Origin: Nocardia rhizosphaerihabitans
GTDB taxonomy: Bacteria; Actinomycetota; Actinomycetes; Mycobacteriales; Mycobacteriaceae
Length of the DNA: 64,000 bases
NCBI RefSeq assembly: GCF_014646295.1
Contig: NZ_BMNE01000002.1
Coordinates: 745,440-809,439, forward strand
Direction of reading: 5' to 3'
Shown here: in pieces, positions 30,623 to 38,147 of the stretch
How the letters are laid out: each line of letters opens with the position of its first letter
Numbering within the stretch: the first letter of the stretch is position 1
Program-made: the position numbers and the translations under genes
Notes under the pieces: generated by a model
The model's input: the letters and a program-made list of their open reading frames with translations, nothing else
The model's database searches: none
What the model was told of the DNA's origin: nothing

Positions 30623-31103
30623 TCTGCTGCCCGTGTTGCGGGTGGTCGCCTCTGCTACCTTCGCGACCGGATCGCCATCGATGAAGACCCGAGCACGGGT
30701 TCACGAGCAAGGCGGCGGTGGCCAAGATGACCAGCAGGACCCCGGCCAAGAGGACCTGCGGGTGGAGGCCGAGCAGGGATGGGTTGTCGAATTCTGGGTC
30801 CTGGATGGCGGTCCCGGGGAACAGGAAGGCTGCCAGCAGGCCCAGCCAGGGGGTGGCGAGGAGGGCGCAGGATGTGCGGATCCGGGAAGGGGTGGCGCCG
30901 CCGGGGCGGAGTAGCAGGAGCAGGGCCAGGCCGCCGAGCAGAATGGACATGACGATGTATTGGGCGTCGTGGAATTTCGCGTGTGGCGGCCAGGCGTCGT
31001 TGTGTAGGTGCTGTTCGGCGCCGGCCGGAATGACGAAATCGGCCAGTAGCGCTCCGAATACGGTGACGACGGCGACCAGGATGGCGAGCAGGCGTGCGGT
31101 CAT
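30603..31103 (-). CDS. Small polytopic membrane protein, second gene of a TetR operon
   Basis: 166 aa, ATG at 31103, one base after the TetR stop. Four hydrophobic stretches are seen: ARLLAILVAVVTVFGALLADF, YIVMSILLGGLALLLLL, SCALLATPWLGLLAAFLF and VLLAGVLLVILATAALLV. A histidine-containing loop (EQHLHNDAWPPHAKFHDAQY) between TM1 and TM2 could face outside. I do not recognise the function. Operon linkage to a TetR gene suggests regulated expression, possibly in response to a small molecule or membrane stress. The basic C-terminal tail overlaps the gpgS terminator. Confidence 0.7.
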   Translation of the reverse strand: MTARLLAILVAVVTVFGALLADFVIPAGAEQHLHNDAWPPHAKFHDAQYIVMSILLGGLALLLLLRPGGATPSRIRTSCALLATPWLGLLAAFLFPGTAIQDPEFDNPSLLGLHPQVLLAGVLLVILATAALLVNPCSGLHRWRSGREGSRGDHPQHGQQTGASSR

Positions 31104-31104
31104 G

Positions 31105-31698
31105 TCACGAAGGTCCTTGCTGGTGTGGGGTTTTCGTGGAGCGGCAGCGCAGAAAGTCGTCGACGACCGCGTGCACGTAGTCGAGGTCGAAACTGCGATG
31201 GGCGACGAGCCGGCGAAAGAACAGGGGGCCGTGCAGTTGATCGACGGCCAGGTCGACATCGAGATCGGGGGGCAGGTCACCGCGGGTGACGGCATCGGCC
31301 AGGATCGAGCGCACGACCCGGGTGCCCGACCGGTACAGCGACTCCTTGACCTCCGCGAATTTCGGGTCGACTGCGGCTCTTTCGATCAGCACTCGCATCG
31401 CCTGTTCACTGGCCGGCTGGTGGAGCATCGCGCGGGTGCCCGTCAGTTCGGTCAGGAGATCGGCGCGCAGATCACCGGTCGGCGGTGACTGCGCGCGGGC
31501 GATATGCCAGGTGATGGTGGCGCGCACCAGATCGGTCGGTTCCGGCCAGAGGCGGTACAGCGTGGCCCGGCTGATCCCGCTGCGCATCGCGACGGCGCCG
31601 TGCGTCAGACCTGCCAGTCCCTGTTCGACCAACAACTCTCTGGCCGAGGCCAGCGCGGCGTCGCGACTGCGCACTGTTCGGGGATCGGGTGGGCGCAC
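31105..31698 (-). CDS. TetR-family regulator
   Basis: 197 aa from GTG 31698, chosen because GGGAGG lies just upstream; an ATG at 31728 falls inside a large dyad that is probably this protein's own operator, so is unlikely. HTH: DAALASARELLVEQGLAGLTHGAVAMRSGISRATLYRLWPEPTDLVRATI. The ligand domain contains RVLIERAAVDPKFAEVKESLYRSGTRVVRSILADAV, of the common TetR_C_11/16-like sort. It is co-transcribed with a membrane-protein gene (one base gap). Confidence 0.9.
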   Translation of the reverse strand: MRPPDPRTVRSRDAALASARELLVEQGLAGLTHGAVAMRSGISRATLYRLWPEPTDLVRATITWHIARAQSPPTGDLRADLLTELTGTRAMLHQPASEQAMRVLIERAAVDPKFAEVKESLYRSGTRVVRSILADAVTRGDLPPDLDVDLAVDQLHGPLFFRRLVAHRSFDLDYVHAVVDDFLRCRSTKTPHQQGPS

Positions 31699-31710
31699 GG
31701 AACCTCCCTG

Positions 31711-31750
31711 CGATACAAGATGTTTCATAACTGTGAAACAAACTGTATCG
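31711..31750. promoter_or_regulatory. Nested 40-bp dyad, probable TetR auto-operator
   Basis: Inner repeat TGTTTCA-TAACTG-TGAAACA (31721-31740) is flanked symmetrically by outer arms CGATACA (31711-31717) and TGTATCG (31744-31750). All 14 arm pairs are perfect, with three-base gaps between inner and outer arms. It lies immediately upstream of the TetR ribosome site and at the end of the xdhC-like gene, ideal for autoregulation, perhaps by two dimers. Confidence 0.75.
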
Positions 31751-31789
31751 AAGTGCGGTCGGTATGTACAGAGATCCAGGCGGTTCCGG

Positions 31790-32866
31790 CTAGGGGCGGC
31801 GGTGGATCGGGCCGTCGAGGGCTGTCAGCGGCTGCGCCGTGGCGCCGGTTCGGTCGGCGAGGATTTGGGCGAGGATGGAGATCGCGGTTTCTTCGGGGGT
31901 GCGGGCGGCGAGGTCTAGGCCGAGGGGGCTTCGGATGCGGGAGATTTCGGTGTCGGGGAGGCCTAGTTCGTGGAGGCGGTGGGTGCGGTCGGTGTGGGCT
32001 CGGCGGGAGCCCAGGGCGCCGAGGAAGGCTAGGGCGGGGAAGTTGAGAGCCGTTGTCAGGGTGGGGATGTCGAATTTGGGGTCGTGGGTGAGGACGCAGA
32101 TGACGGTGCGGGCATCGATGCGGCCAGCTTGGTGCTCCGCGGTGAGGTAGCGGTGGGGCCAGTCGACGACCACCTCGTCGGCGGCGGGGAAACGGGCTGG
32201 GGTGGTGAAGGTTTCGCGGGCGTCGACGACGGTGACGTGGTAGCCGAGCTGGGAGGCGGCCACGGCGAGGGCGCGGGTGTAGTCGTTGGCTCCTGCCAGG
32301 ATCATGCGGGCCGGGGAGCGGAAGACCTGGACGAAGGTGCGTGGGCGCGTCGCGGCGGCGGGGGTGCAGTCCTGGGCGCCGATCAGGCCGTTGTGTCCTG
32401 CGGTGAGGAGTGCGGCGGCGTCCTGGTCGAGGTTGCGCCATGGTTCGATCCGGCCGGGGTGCAGGAGTTTTCGATCGGGGGTGGATTCGAGCGTGGTGGC
32501 GTAGGCGACGGGCTGGTGCGCGGTGAGGGCGGTGTGCAGGTCGCGTAGCAAGGGGAGGTCGGAGTGGTCGAGGCGTTCGACGAAGACTTCGATCTCGCCG
32601 CCGCAGGGCAGGCCGACGGTGAATTCGTCTGCCGCGGCGAAGCGTTCGGTGCTCGCGTGGCCGTCGAGCAGGACCTGTCCGGCGGTGGTGACGACCGCCG
32701 ATTCGACGCAGCCGCCGGAGAGCGAACCGATGACCCGCCCGTCCGCGGTGATCGCCATCGCCGCGCCGGTGTCCCGGGGACCGGCACCGGTCCGGTCGAC
32801 GACTCTGGCCAGCGCCACCGGCTCACCGGGAAGCAGATCGAGCACCTGCCCGAGCAGATCACGCAT
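31790..32866 (-). CDS. XdhC/CoxI-family molybdenum-enzyme maturation protein (orphan)
   Basis: 358 aa, ATG at 32866. The N-terminal XdhC_CoxI domain has ALARVVDRTGAGPRDTGAAM, the conserved GSLSGGCVESAV (C53) and GLPCGGEIEVFVERL. The C-terminal XdhC Rossmann domain has RMILAGANDYTRALAVAASQLGYHVTVVDAR, LTHDPKFDIPTL and AFLGALGSRRAHTDR. Such proteins insert or sulfurate the molybdenum cofactor of xanthine dehydrogenase-type hydroxylases. No coxMSL or xdh structural genes are adjacent, so its client is elsewhere. Confidence 0.92.
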   Translation of the reverse strand: MRDLLGQVLDLLPGEPVALARVVDRTGAGPRDTGAAMAITADGRVIGSLSGGCVESAVVTTAGQVLLDGHASTERFAAADEFTVGLPCGGEIEVFVERLDHSDLPLLRDLHTALTAHQPVAYATTLESTPDRKLLHPGRIEPWRNLDQDAAALLTAGHNGLIGAQDCTPAAATRPRTFVQVFRSPARMILAGANDYTRALAVAASQLGYHVTVVDARETFTTPARFPAADEVVVDWPHRYLTAEHQAGRIDARTVICVLTHDPKFDIPTLTTALNFPALAFLGALGSRRAHTDRTHRLHELGLPDTEISRIRSPLGLDLAARTPEETAISILAQILADRTGATAQPLTALDGPIHRRP

Positions 32867-32951
32867 CGCGCACCGGCCTTCCCGCGGCCACCGTCCACGG
32901 GTCGTGGCCGTCGTGACCAGCCTAGCTACGGCACAGCATGCGCGCGCGGGG

Positions 32952-33524
32952 TCAGTCGAGGATTTCGCGGTGCTGGAGCCCGCCCGGCGCAGCGCCGTCG
33001 TGGAAGAAACCGCGGAAGATCTCGGCGGCGTGCTCGGCGGTGAACACCTCTTCGGGATAGACGTAGGTGTCGTCGTCACCGTGCGGCACGTACACCGTGG
33101 GCAGGCCGAGCCTGCTGCCGGGGGAGCCGAGGGTGTAGCGGCGGGTGACGTGGTCGACCGTGATGCGTAGCTGCAGGGTCATCGCGTCGGCCGAGCCCGC
33201 GCACCGCAGGGCGAGATCGCCGCGCGCCGCGCTGACCGTCGCGGTCACCTCGGTGGCGGGCATCGGCTCCGGGAGCACGGTCAGATCGAGTGCGTAGCGC
33301 TGATGACCGTCCATCCGGCGCAACGGGCGCAGAAAGCTGTCCACGTCCTCATGCGGGCCGATGAAGACCTTCAACCGGTCGCTGTAGGTGACGCGATGCG
33401 TGGCGACGACGACCTCGGCGGCGGCCGGCTCGACATCGAACGGGGGGACGGGCCGTGGATCCGGCGTGCCTGCCGCGCGGACGGGCAGAACCCGGCATGC
33501 GCTGGCCTCGGGAGACGAGAACAT
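32952..33524 (-). CDS. Hypothetical protein, preceded by a CRP-like site
   Basis: 190 aa, ATG at 33524 with AGGTGAG six bases upstream. There is no signal peptide or membrane segment. The sequence is acidic and beta-rich with several Asp/Glu-Tyr motifs (GDDDTYVYPEEVFTAEHAAE) and an Arg-rich stretch (SFLRPLRRMDGHQRYALDL). I do not recognise a family. A CRP/FNR-type palindrome and promoter-like hexamers lie upstream, implying nutrient or cAMP control. It sits in the non-syntenic island between gpgS and tatB. Confidence 0.7.
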   Translation of the reverse strand: MFSSPEASACRVLPVRAAGTPDPRPVPPFDVEPAAAEVVVATHRVTYSDRLKVFIGPHEDVDSFLRPLRRMDGHQRYALDLTVLPEPMPATEVTATVSAARGDLALRCAGSADAMTLQLRITVDHVTRRYTLGSPGSRLGLPTVYVPHGDDDTYVYPEEVFTAEHAAEIFRGFFHDGAAPGGLQHREILD

Positions 33525-33561
33525 GTGACGCTCACCTACTCACACTCGGTTACTCGCTAGC

Positions 33562-33589
33562 AATCTAACCATCGCGGACAGTTTGTGAA
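33562..33589 (-). promoter_or_regulatory. Candidate promoter of the 32952-33524 gene
   Basis: On the minus strand TTCACA (complement of 33584-33589) and TAGATT (complement of 33562-33567) are 16 bases apart, about 40 bases upstream of the ATG and just downstream of the CRP-like site. Confidence 0.4.
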
Positions 33590-33602
33590 CCATAACAGTA
33601 GC

Positions 33603-33616
33603 GTGATCGAGATCAC
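33603..33616. promoter_or_regulatory. CRP/GlxR-type binding site
   Basis: GTGATCGAGATCAC is a perfect palindrome and matches the GTGA-N6-TCAC core of CRP-family operators; the flanking A (33617) extends one arm to TCACA. It lies about 80-92 bases upstream of the ATG at 33524, upstream of promoter-like hexamers, so activation is the simpler reading. Confidence 0.6.
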
Positions 33617-33640
33617 AAAGTGTGGCGAGTTTAGATGTAT

Positions 33641-34498
33641 CTATGGACGAACCCGGGTCGTAGCCAACCTAGGGTCGGTTTCATGCCGATAAACCGGGGT
33701 GAGTAGGTCGGCGTCGACAGGTTCGCCGGTGGTGCGGTCGTACCGGACCGCGATGAGTACCGAGAACAAATGCGTGCTCGCGCGCTCGTGCAGGGTGGCG
33801 AGCCGGGTCGCCAGCAATCGGATCGCACCCAGTGAGCCGGGCGGATGCAGGCCGTCGATCAGCATGATGCTGCCGCGCCGGTCGGGGCGGGGAAGCCGGG
33901 CCAGGTAGGCGATGTCGTGCGGTTCGGTGCCGCCGGGGCGGTACACGCGGCGCGCTGCCCTGTCCTCGATGCCGCGGCGGGTGTCGCCTGCCCGGGTGAC
34001 GGTCCGGCGCAGCCGTGGATCGGCGACGACCAGCTGACGCAGGCTGGGGGACAGCTCGGGGCCGCCGAGGATCACCAGGCCGTCGCGATTGAGGTCGATC
34101 GGCCTGCCGGGCAGGAAGGTCTCCACGTTCGCCACGAAGCCCAGCTGGCGCAGCAGCTCGGCCAGGCGCTGAGCGGCCGCTGGGTCGGGTGCGCCGAGTA
34201 GCCTGCCCGCGCGGACCTCGGGAGCGAGCACGGTCAGCGAGCCGTGCCCGAAGAACAGGCCCTCGGGGACCGGTCCCTGCGTGCTCACCTGGTGGATGCG
34301 CGCACGGGATAGTCCAGCCGCAGCGCCGATCCGGGCGAACGTCCAGCCCTCGGCATGGAGTTCGCGGATCACGGCGCGCCTGATCCTGGTGAGTTCGTTG
34401 ATGGTCTGCTGGGCAGCCGCCACCCCGTCGGTGGCTGCTTTGAGTCTCTCGACCTTGTCCTCGATCGCGAAGACTCGTGCCACGTCATCGGCCGACAT
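33641..34498 (-). CDS. HTH protein with an uncharacterised C-terminal Rossmann-like domain
   Basis: 285 aa, ATG at 34498. The N-terminal 75 residues are a sigma-4-like/Xre-like HTH (INELTRIRRAVIRELHAEGW, TFARIGAAAGLSRARIHQVS). The rest alternates strands and helices: SLTVLAPEVRAGRLLG, a helix, FVANVETFLPG, then [53 protein letters not shown] and LFSVLIAVRYD. The GGP-x-x-S/N and G-x-x-x-x-G-(T/S)-x-(A/G)A elements recall a domain I have seen in uncharacterised bacterial sensor proteins, but I cannot name it. A DNA-binding sensor is the likeliest role. Confidence 0.7.
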   Translation of the reverse strand: MSADDVARVFAIEDKVERLKAATDGVAAAQQTINELTRIRRAVIRELHAEGWTFARIGAAAGLSRARIHQVSTQGPVPEGLFFGHGSLTVLAPEVRAGRLLGAPDPAAAQRLAELLRQLGFVANVETFLPGRPIDLNRDGLVILGGPELSPSLRQLVVADPRLRRTVTRAGDTRRGIEDRAARRVYRPGGTEPHDIAYLARLPRPDRRGSIMLIDGLHPPGSLGAIRLLATRLATLHERASTHLFSVLIAVRYDRTTGEPVDADLLTPVYRHETDPRLATTRVRP

Positions 34499-34680
34499 GT
34501 GCGAAGTCTAGACAGCTCGACAGCATTCCGTGTCTATATCGGTTTACATCGAACTGTCTTGCAGCACAACGGTAATCATGTTCGTCTTGGCGGCAATCAC
34601 AATATTTCGAGGTAGCCGAGGATATGCGGAGGCTCTGCGACCCTGTGGCAAATGCCGACCGTGCGGTGTTTTTCGCCTGT

Positions 34681-35094
34681 TTACGTCGCGTCGAAGTCGA
34701 TCGGGGGACGCTCGTTGCGGTCCAGCGGCTTCGACAGCGAGGGCGAGGCGCCGGGCATCCCGCTGCTCGTGCCGAACAGTTGCTGCTTGTCGGGCACCGC
34801 GCTCTCCAGATCGCGCAGCACCGAATCGTCACCGCCCAGCAGGTGCTTGGTGACCGCCGCCCGTGGGCTCATCCCGCGCAGTTCGTTCAGCTCGGCCAGC
34901 GGCTTGCGCAACTCGTCGAACTCCGGCCCCAGTTCCTGCTTCAACTGGGTGGTGGCCCCACTGGCGTAGTCGCGAACCTGGCGCAGGGAACGCGTGGTCC
35001 AGCGGACCGCGCCGGGCAGGCGCTCCGGGCCGAGGATCACGAGGGCGGCGACGAGCAGGATCATCATCTCGCTCCACCCGATGTTGCTGAACAC
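34681..35094 (-). CDS. tatB: Sec-independent protein translocase subunit TatB
   Basis: 137 aa, GTG at 35094. The single N-terminal helix [27 protein letters not shown] with the FxxIGW..E and GPERLP motifs is diagnostic. An amphipathic helix and a polar C-terminal tail ([17 protein letters not shown]) follow. TatB forms the receptor for twin-arginine substrates with TatC, which is elsewhere, as usual in actinobacteria. It ends the sigE-rseA-htrA-tatB cluster, 33 bases after htrA; the window's Tat-type cholesterol oxidase would be a client. Confidence 0.96.
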   Translation of the reverse strand: MFSNIGWSEMMILLVAALVILGPERLPGAVRWTTRSLRQVRDYASGATTQLKQELGPEFDELRKPLAELNELRGMSPRAAVTKHLLGGDDSVLRDLESAVPDKQQLFGTSSGMPGASPSLSKPLDRNERPPIDFDAT

Positions 35095-35127
35095 GATCCC
35101 AGGTTACCCGGCGCGCGTCGGCCCAGC

Positions 35128-36663
35128 TCAGTCGGATTCGAGGGTGACCGGCACGTCCACCTGCCTGCCATCGCGGATCAACTGCACGTTCACCGTCTCA
35201 CCGATCTTGTGCGACTGCACGGCGACGACCAGCTCGTCCGGACCGGTGACCTCACGGTCGCCGATCTTGACGATCACGTCGCCCTCGACGATGCCCGCCT
35301 TCGCGGCCGGGCTGCCCGGGGCCACGTCGGCGACGGCGGCGCCGCTCATCACCTCGTTGGCGACGGTCTTGGTGCGCGCGCTCAGGCCGATCACCGGGTG
35401 GTGCATCTGCCCGTCGCGGATCAGGGCCTGGGTGACGGTGGTCATCACGTCGACCGGGATGGCGAAGCCGAGGCCGACCGAACCGCCGGTCTCGCTGCGG
35501 ATCGCGGTGTTGATGCCGATCACCCGGCCCTCCATGTCGACCAGCGCGCCACCGGAGTTGCCCGGGTTGATCGCGGCGTCGGTCTGCACGGCGTCGATGA
35601 CGGCGTTGGTGTCGCTGCCCTCGCCTGCCAGCTTCACGGGGCGGTGCTGGGCGCTGACGATGCCGGAGGTGACGGTCTTGCTCAGGCCGAGCGGGGAGCC
35701 GACGGCCAGCACGTCGTCGCCGACCTGCACCTCGGCGGACCTGCCGAGGGTGGCCACGGTCAGGTTCTTGGCCTCGACCTTGAGCACGGCGAGGTCGGTC
35801 TTGGGGTCGCGGCCGACGATCTGGGCGGGCACCCTGGTGCCGTCGGAGAACTGCACCTGGATGGCGGCCCGATCGGACTTGTCGGTCGCGGCCATCGAGA
35901 TCACGTGGTTGTTGGTGACGACATAGCCCGCGCCGTCGATCACGACGCCGGAACCGGTCGCGCCGTTGTCGCCGACGGTGACCCGGATCGAGACCACCGA
36001 CGGCAGAACGGCATTGGCGACGGCGGCGATCCGGCTGTGCGGCTCCTCGATGCCCGCGCTCTGGTCGAGGGTGACCTTGCGCGAGGTCAGTGTCGAGGCG
36101 GTCTCGGCGCTGATCCGCCCGACCAACCCGCCCACGACGGCGATGCCGAGCGCGAGCGCGGCGAGCAGGGCCAGCGCCTTGGGTGCGACGCGGGAGCCGA
36201 ACAGCACCTCGCGGGCGGTCAGCTTGGGGGCGACAGGCAGACGTTCGGGTTCGGGCGTCTCCACGGCGGGCGCACCGAGGCGCGCGCCCGCGGCCGGATC
36301 ACGCCACGGGTCTACCGGACCGGCGATGACGGGTCGCTGCTCGGCGGAGCCGGGTTCGCGCTGCAACAGCTCGTCGGAGCCTTCGGGCCGGGCGAACGCC
36401 TCGGCCAGCACGCCGTCCGGCGGACGCTGGGTGACCAGCTGATCGGCGTCGGGGGATTTGGCCTGCTGCTGCGGGTCGTGCGGTGCGAACGAGCCGTTCT
36501 GGCCGTTCGGGCGGCGGAAGGCACGCGCGGTATGGCTGTCGATGTGCGGCCGGTACACCGGACGCGGGCCGAGGTTCGGCGCGTCCGACGGCCGCAGGTT
36601 CCCCCGGTCGGCCGCCGAATCCGCGTGTTCGGTCGATCCGGAATTCGTCGATTCGCCTGTCAC
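35128..36663 (-). CDS. htrA: HtrA/DegP-like membrane-anchored serine protease with PDZ domain
   Basis: 511 aa, GTG at 36663. A long disordered cytoplasmic N-terminus (about 165 residues, Arg/Pro/Asp rich) precedes one TM helix (ALALLAALALGIAVVGGLVG). The extracytoplasmic S1C protease domain has the full triad H253 (TNNHVI), D290 (KTDLAVL) and S370 (NPGNSGGAL). A PDZ domain follows (MSGAAVADVAPGSPAAKAGIVEGDVIVKIGD). It degrades or refolds damaged envelope proteins and, in mycobacteria, belongs to the SigE regulon. It is 10 bases after rseA and coupled to tatB. Confidence 0.96.
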   Translation of the reverse strand: MTGESTNSGSTEHADSAADRGNLRPSDAPNLGPRPVYRPHIDSHTARAFRRPNGQNGSFAPHDPQQQAKSPDADQLVTQRPPDGVLAEAFARPEGSDELLQREPGSAEQRPVIAGPVDPWRDPAAGARLGAPAVETPEPERLPVAPKLTAREVLFGSRVAPKALALLAALALGIAVVGGLVGRISAETASTLTSRKVTLDQSAGIEEPHSRIAAVANAVLPSVVSIRVTVGDNGATGSGVVIDGAGYVVTNNHVISMAATDKSDRAAIQVQFSDGTRVPAQIVGRDPKTDLAVLKVEAKNLTVATLGRSAEVQVGDDVLAVGSPLGLSKTVTSGIVSAQHRPVKLAGEGSDTNAVIDAVQTDAAINPGNSGGALVDMEGRVIGINTAIRSETGGSVGLGFAIPVDVMTTVTQALIRDGQMHHPVIGLSARTKTVANEVMSGAAVADVAPGSPAAKAGIVEGDVIVKIGDREVTGPDELVVAVQSHKIGETVNVQLIRDGRQVDVPVTLESD

Positions 36664-36673
36664 GTCCGAGACT

Positions 36674-37048
36674 CTACTTGCGACGCCAGGTTGTCCACCG
36701 GGTCGCGGTGAAGGAATCGGTGATGAATCCGAGAATTGCCTCGTTACGGCGCGGCGGTTCGGGCGTGGTCCCCGGCAGTTCGGCCAGCGGGATGCGGGTC
36801 AGGCTGTCGTGCAGGCTGCGCGGCACGGCGACTTCGGCGGCTCGGCGCAGCGCGATGCGCGCCTGCTGCTGGGCATCGACCTCGGCCGCGCATTCCGGAC
36901 AGACCGAAAGATGCTGGGCGGCGCGCAGATACGCGTTCATGCGCAGTTCGCCGTCGACGTAGGCCGCGATCGCCTCGCTGGCCAGGTGCTCGGTGGGCTG
37001 AAAGCGCGGGGTACGACCACGACCTGAGGCACTGGGGTCCACGCTCAT
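36674..37048 (-). CDS. rseA: Anti-sigma-E factor RseA (zinc-associated ZAS type)
   Basis: 124 aa from ATG 37048, behind GGAAGGAAG. An alternative start, ATG 37108, overlaps the sigE stop (TGATG) and adds 20 residues; coupling makes it plausible. The anti-sigma helix bundle STEH-like segment (QPTEHLASEAIAAYVDGELRMNAYLRAAQHLS) ends in the ZAS motif H46-x3-C50-x2-C53. No membrane helix is present, so it is a soluble, possibly redox-sensitive anti-sigma factor. It should bind and inhibit SigE; in M. tuberculosis it is released by PknB phosphorylation and ClpC1P2 proteolysis. Confidence 0.92.
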   Translation of the reverse strand: MSVDPSASGRGRTPRFQPTEHLASEAIAAYVDGELRMNAYLRAAQHLSVCPECAAEVDAQQQARIALRRAAEVAVPRSLHDSLTRIPLAELPGTTPEPPRRNEAILGFITDSFTATRWTTWRRK

Positions 37049-37107
37049 GCGGAGTTCTTCCTTCCGACCGACATCAACCGAGAGGCCCGGTGCTGCCGAG
37101 AACGACA

Positions 37108-37773
37108 TCACCCTGCGTAGGCGTCAGCGGAGTACCGCTGCTCAGTTCCATTATGCGCAAGGTAGTCGCGCAGTGCCTGCCGCCCGCGATGGATCCGGCT
37201 GCGCACGGTGCCCAGCTTCACGCCGAGCGTCGCGCCGATCTCCTCGTAGGACAGGCCCTCGATGTCACACAGGACCACCGCGGCACGGAACTCCGGCGCC
37301 AGTGAATCCAGCGCTTTCTGCAGGTCGGGGTCGAGGCGCGCGTCGTGGTAGGACTCCTCGGGAGTCGGACCTTCGGCGGGGACCCGGTCGTAGTCGTCGG
37401 GCAGCGCTTCCATGCGGATGCGGTTGCGGCGGCGGACCATGTCGAGGAAGAGGTTGGTGGTGATGCGGTGCAGCCAGCCCTCGAAGGTGCCGGGCTGGTA
37501 GTTCTGCAGTGAGCGGAACACCCGGATGAAGGTCTCCTGGGTGAGGTCGTCGGCATCCTGTGCGTCGCCGGAGAGGCGGTAGGCCAGCCGGTACACCCGG
37601 TCGGCGTGTTCGCGGACCAGTTCGTCCCAGGACGGCATGACGGTGCGGTCACCGGTGGCGTCGAAAGCCGCGGTACCGGTGAGTTCGGCTTCGAATTCCG
37701 CATCGTCGGCGGCGGTGAGATCGGTCGTGAGAGTCTGATCGGGCAGTGTGGCGTGACGCGCCGTGTCTACCAT
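37108..37773 (-). CDS. sigE: ECF RNA polymerase sigma factor SigE
   Basis: 221 aa from ATG 37773, supported by AGGAGGTG (complement of 37784-37791); a longer in-frame start upstream lacks a comparable site. Sigma region 2 ([41 protein letters not shown]) and region 4 ([44 protein letters not shown]) are intact. The acidic N-terminal extension (about 50 residues) is typical of SigE. It directs envelope-stress genes. A 374-base upstream region carries candidate autoregulatory and response-regulator elements. Confidence 0.96.
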   Translation of the reverse strand: MVDTARHATLPDQTLTTDLTAADDAEFEAELTGTAAFDATGDRTVMPSWDELVREHADRVYRLAYRLSGDAQDADDLTQETFIRVFRSLQNYQPGTFEGWLHRITTNLFLDMVRRRNRIRMEALPDDYDRVPAEGPTPEESYHDARLDPDLQKALDSLAPEFRAAVVLCDIEGLSYEEIGATLGVKLGTVRSRIHRGRQALRDYLAHNGTEQRYSADAYAG

Positions 37774-37849
37774 CGGGATGGGACACCTCCTACTCGGGAC
37801 CGCTGGCACGAAACCTCGCCGGTCCGGGTCGACGAACCTTGCTAACGGA

Positions 37850-37878
37850 ATCAACCAGCAACTGTGTGAGGTTGTTCC
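37850..37878 (-). promoter_or_regulatory. ECF-type (SigE/SigH-like) promoter upstream of sigE
   Basis: On the minus strand GGAACA (complement of 37873-37878) and GTTGAT (complement of 37850-37855) are 17 bases apart, close to the mycobacterial SigE/SigH consensus GGAAC..N17..GTT. The start site would fall about 70 bases before the ATG, implying autoregulation. Confidence 0.5.
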
Positions 37879-37929
37879 CGCGTCTCGTGCCCGCCGCGAT
37901 CGGCTGGCCTTGCGTAGGGCAACTATTTC

Positions 37930-37948
37930 CTGCCCCGATATGGGGCAG
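37930..37948. promoter_or_regulatory. Palindrome CTGCCCC-N5-GGGGCAG upstream of sigE
   Basis: A perfect seven-base inverted repeat (37930-37936 with 37942-37948) around GATAT. The symmetry and spacing suit a dimeric regulator; identity is unknown. Confidence 0.45.
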
Positions 37949-37957
37949 ATGTGGAGA

Positions 37958-37975
37958 TCCTGAGTGTGTCCTGAG
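37958..37975. promoter_or_regulatory. Tandem 7-bp repeats with 11-bp period, MprA/PhoP-like response-regulator site
   Basis: TCCTGAG occurs at 37958-37964 and again at 37969-37975, separated by TGTG. Two head-to-tail seven-base units with an 11-base period are the hallmark of OmpR/PhoB-family regulators. In M. tuberculosis MprA directly controls sigE from upstream repeats. Confidence 0.5.
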
Positions 37976-38147
37976 AATCCTCGCCCGTGCCGACCCTAGC
38001 CCCGCCGACAAAGGAAAAGCAGCAGTTCCAGGCCTTTCGTGACCTTTCCGCAAACTTCCGGCAATTGTGTGATGTGTGTGCGACACATCGTCGAACCGGC
38101 GCATTCGCTGAGTACACAGACCCCTTCGGTGGCCTAGCCTCTTAGCT

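Larger units (their letters stand above)
37774..38147. promoter_or_regulatory. Divergent control region of sigE and the O-methyltransferase gene
   Basis: 374 bases with no credible gene. From the sigE side it holds the ribosome site (37784-37791), an ECF-like promoter (37850-37878), a palindrome (37930-37948) and twin direct repeats (37958-37975), each described separately. The remainder towards the methyltransferase shows no recognisable element. Confidence 0.7.

Noticed and set aside
34624..36711. 695-codon forward open frame opposite tatB and htrA
   Set aside because: Repetitive His/Gly/Asp/Arg-rich translation with no motif; the reverse strand encodes intact TatB and HtrA with catalytic triad.
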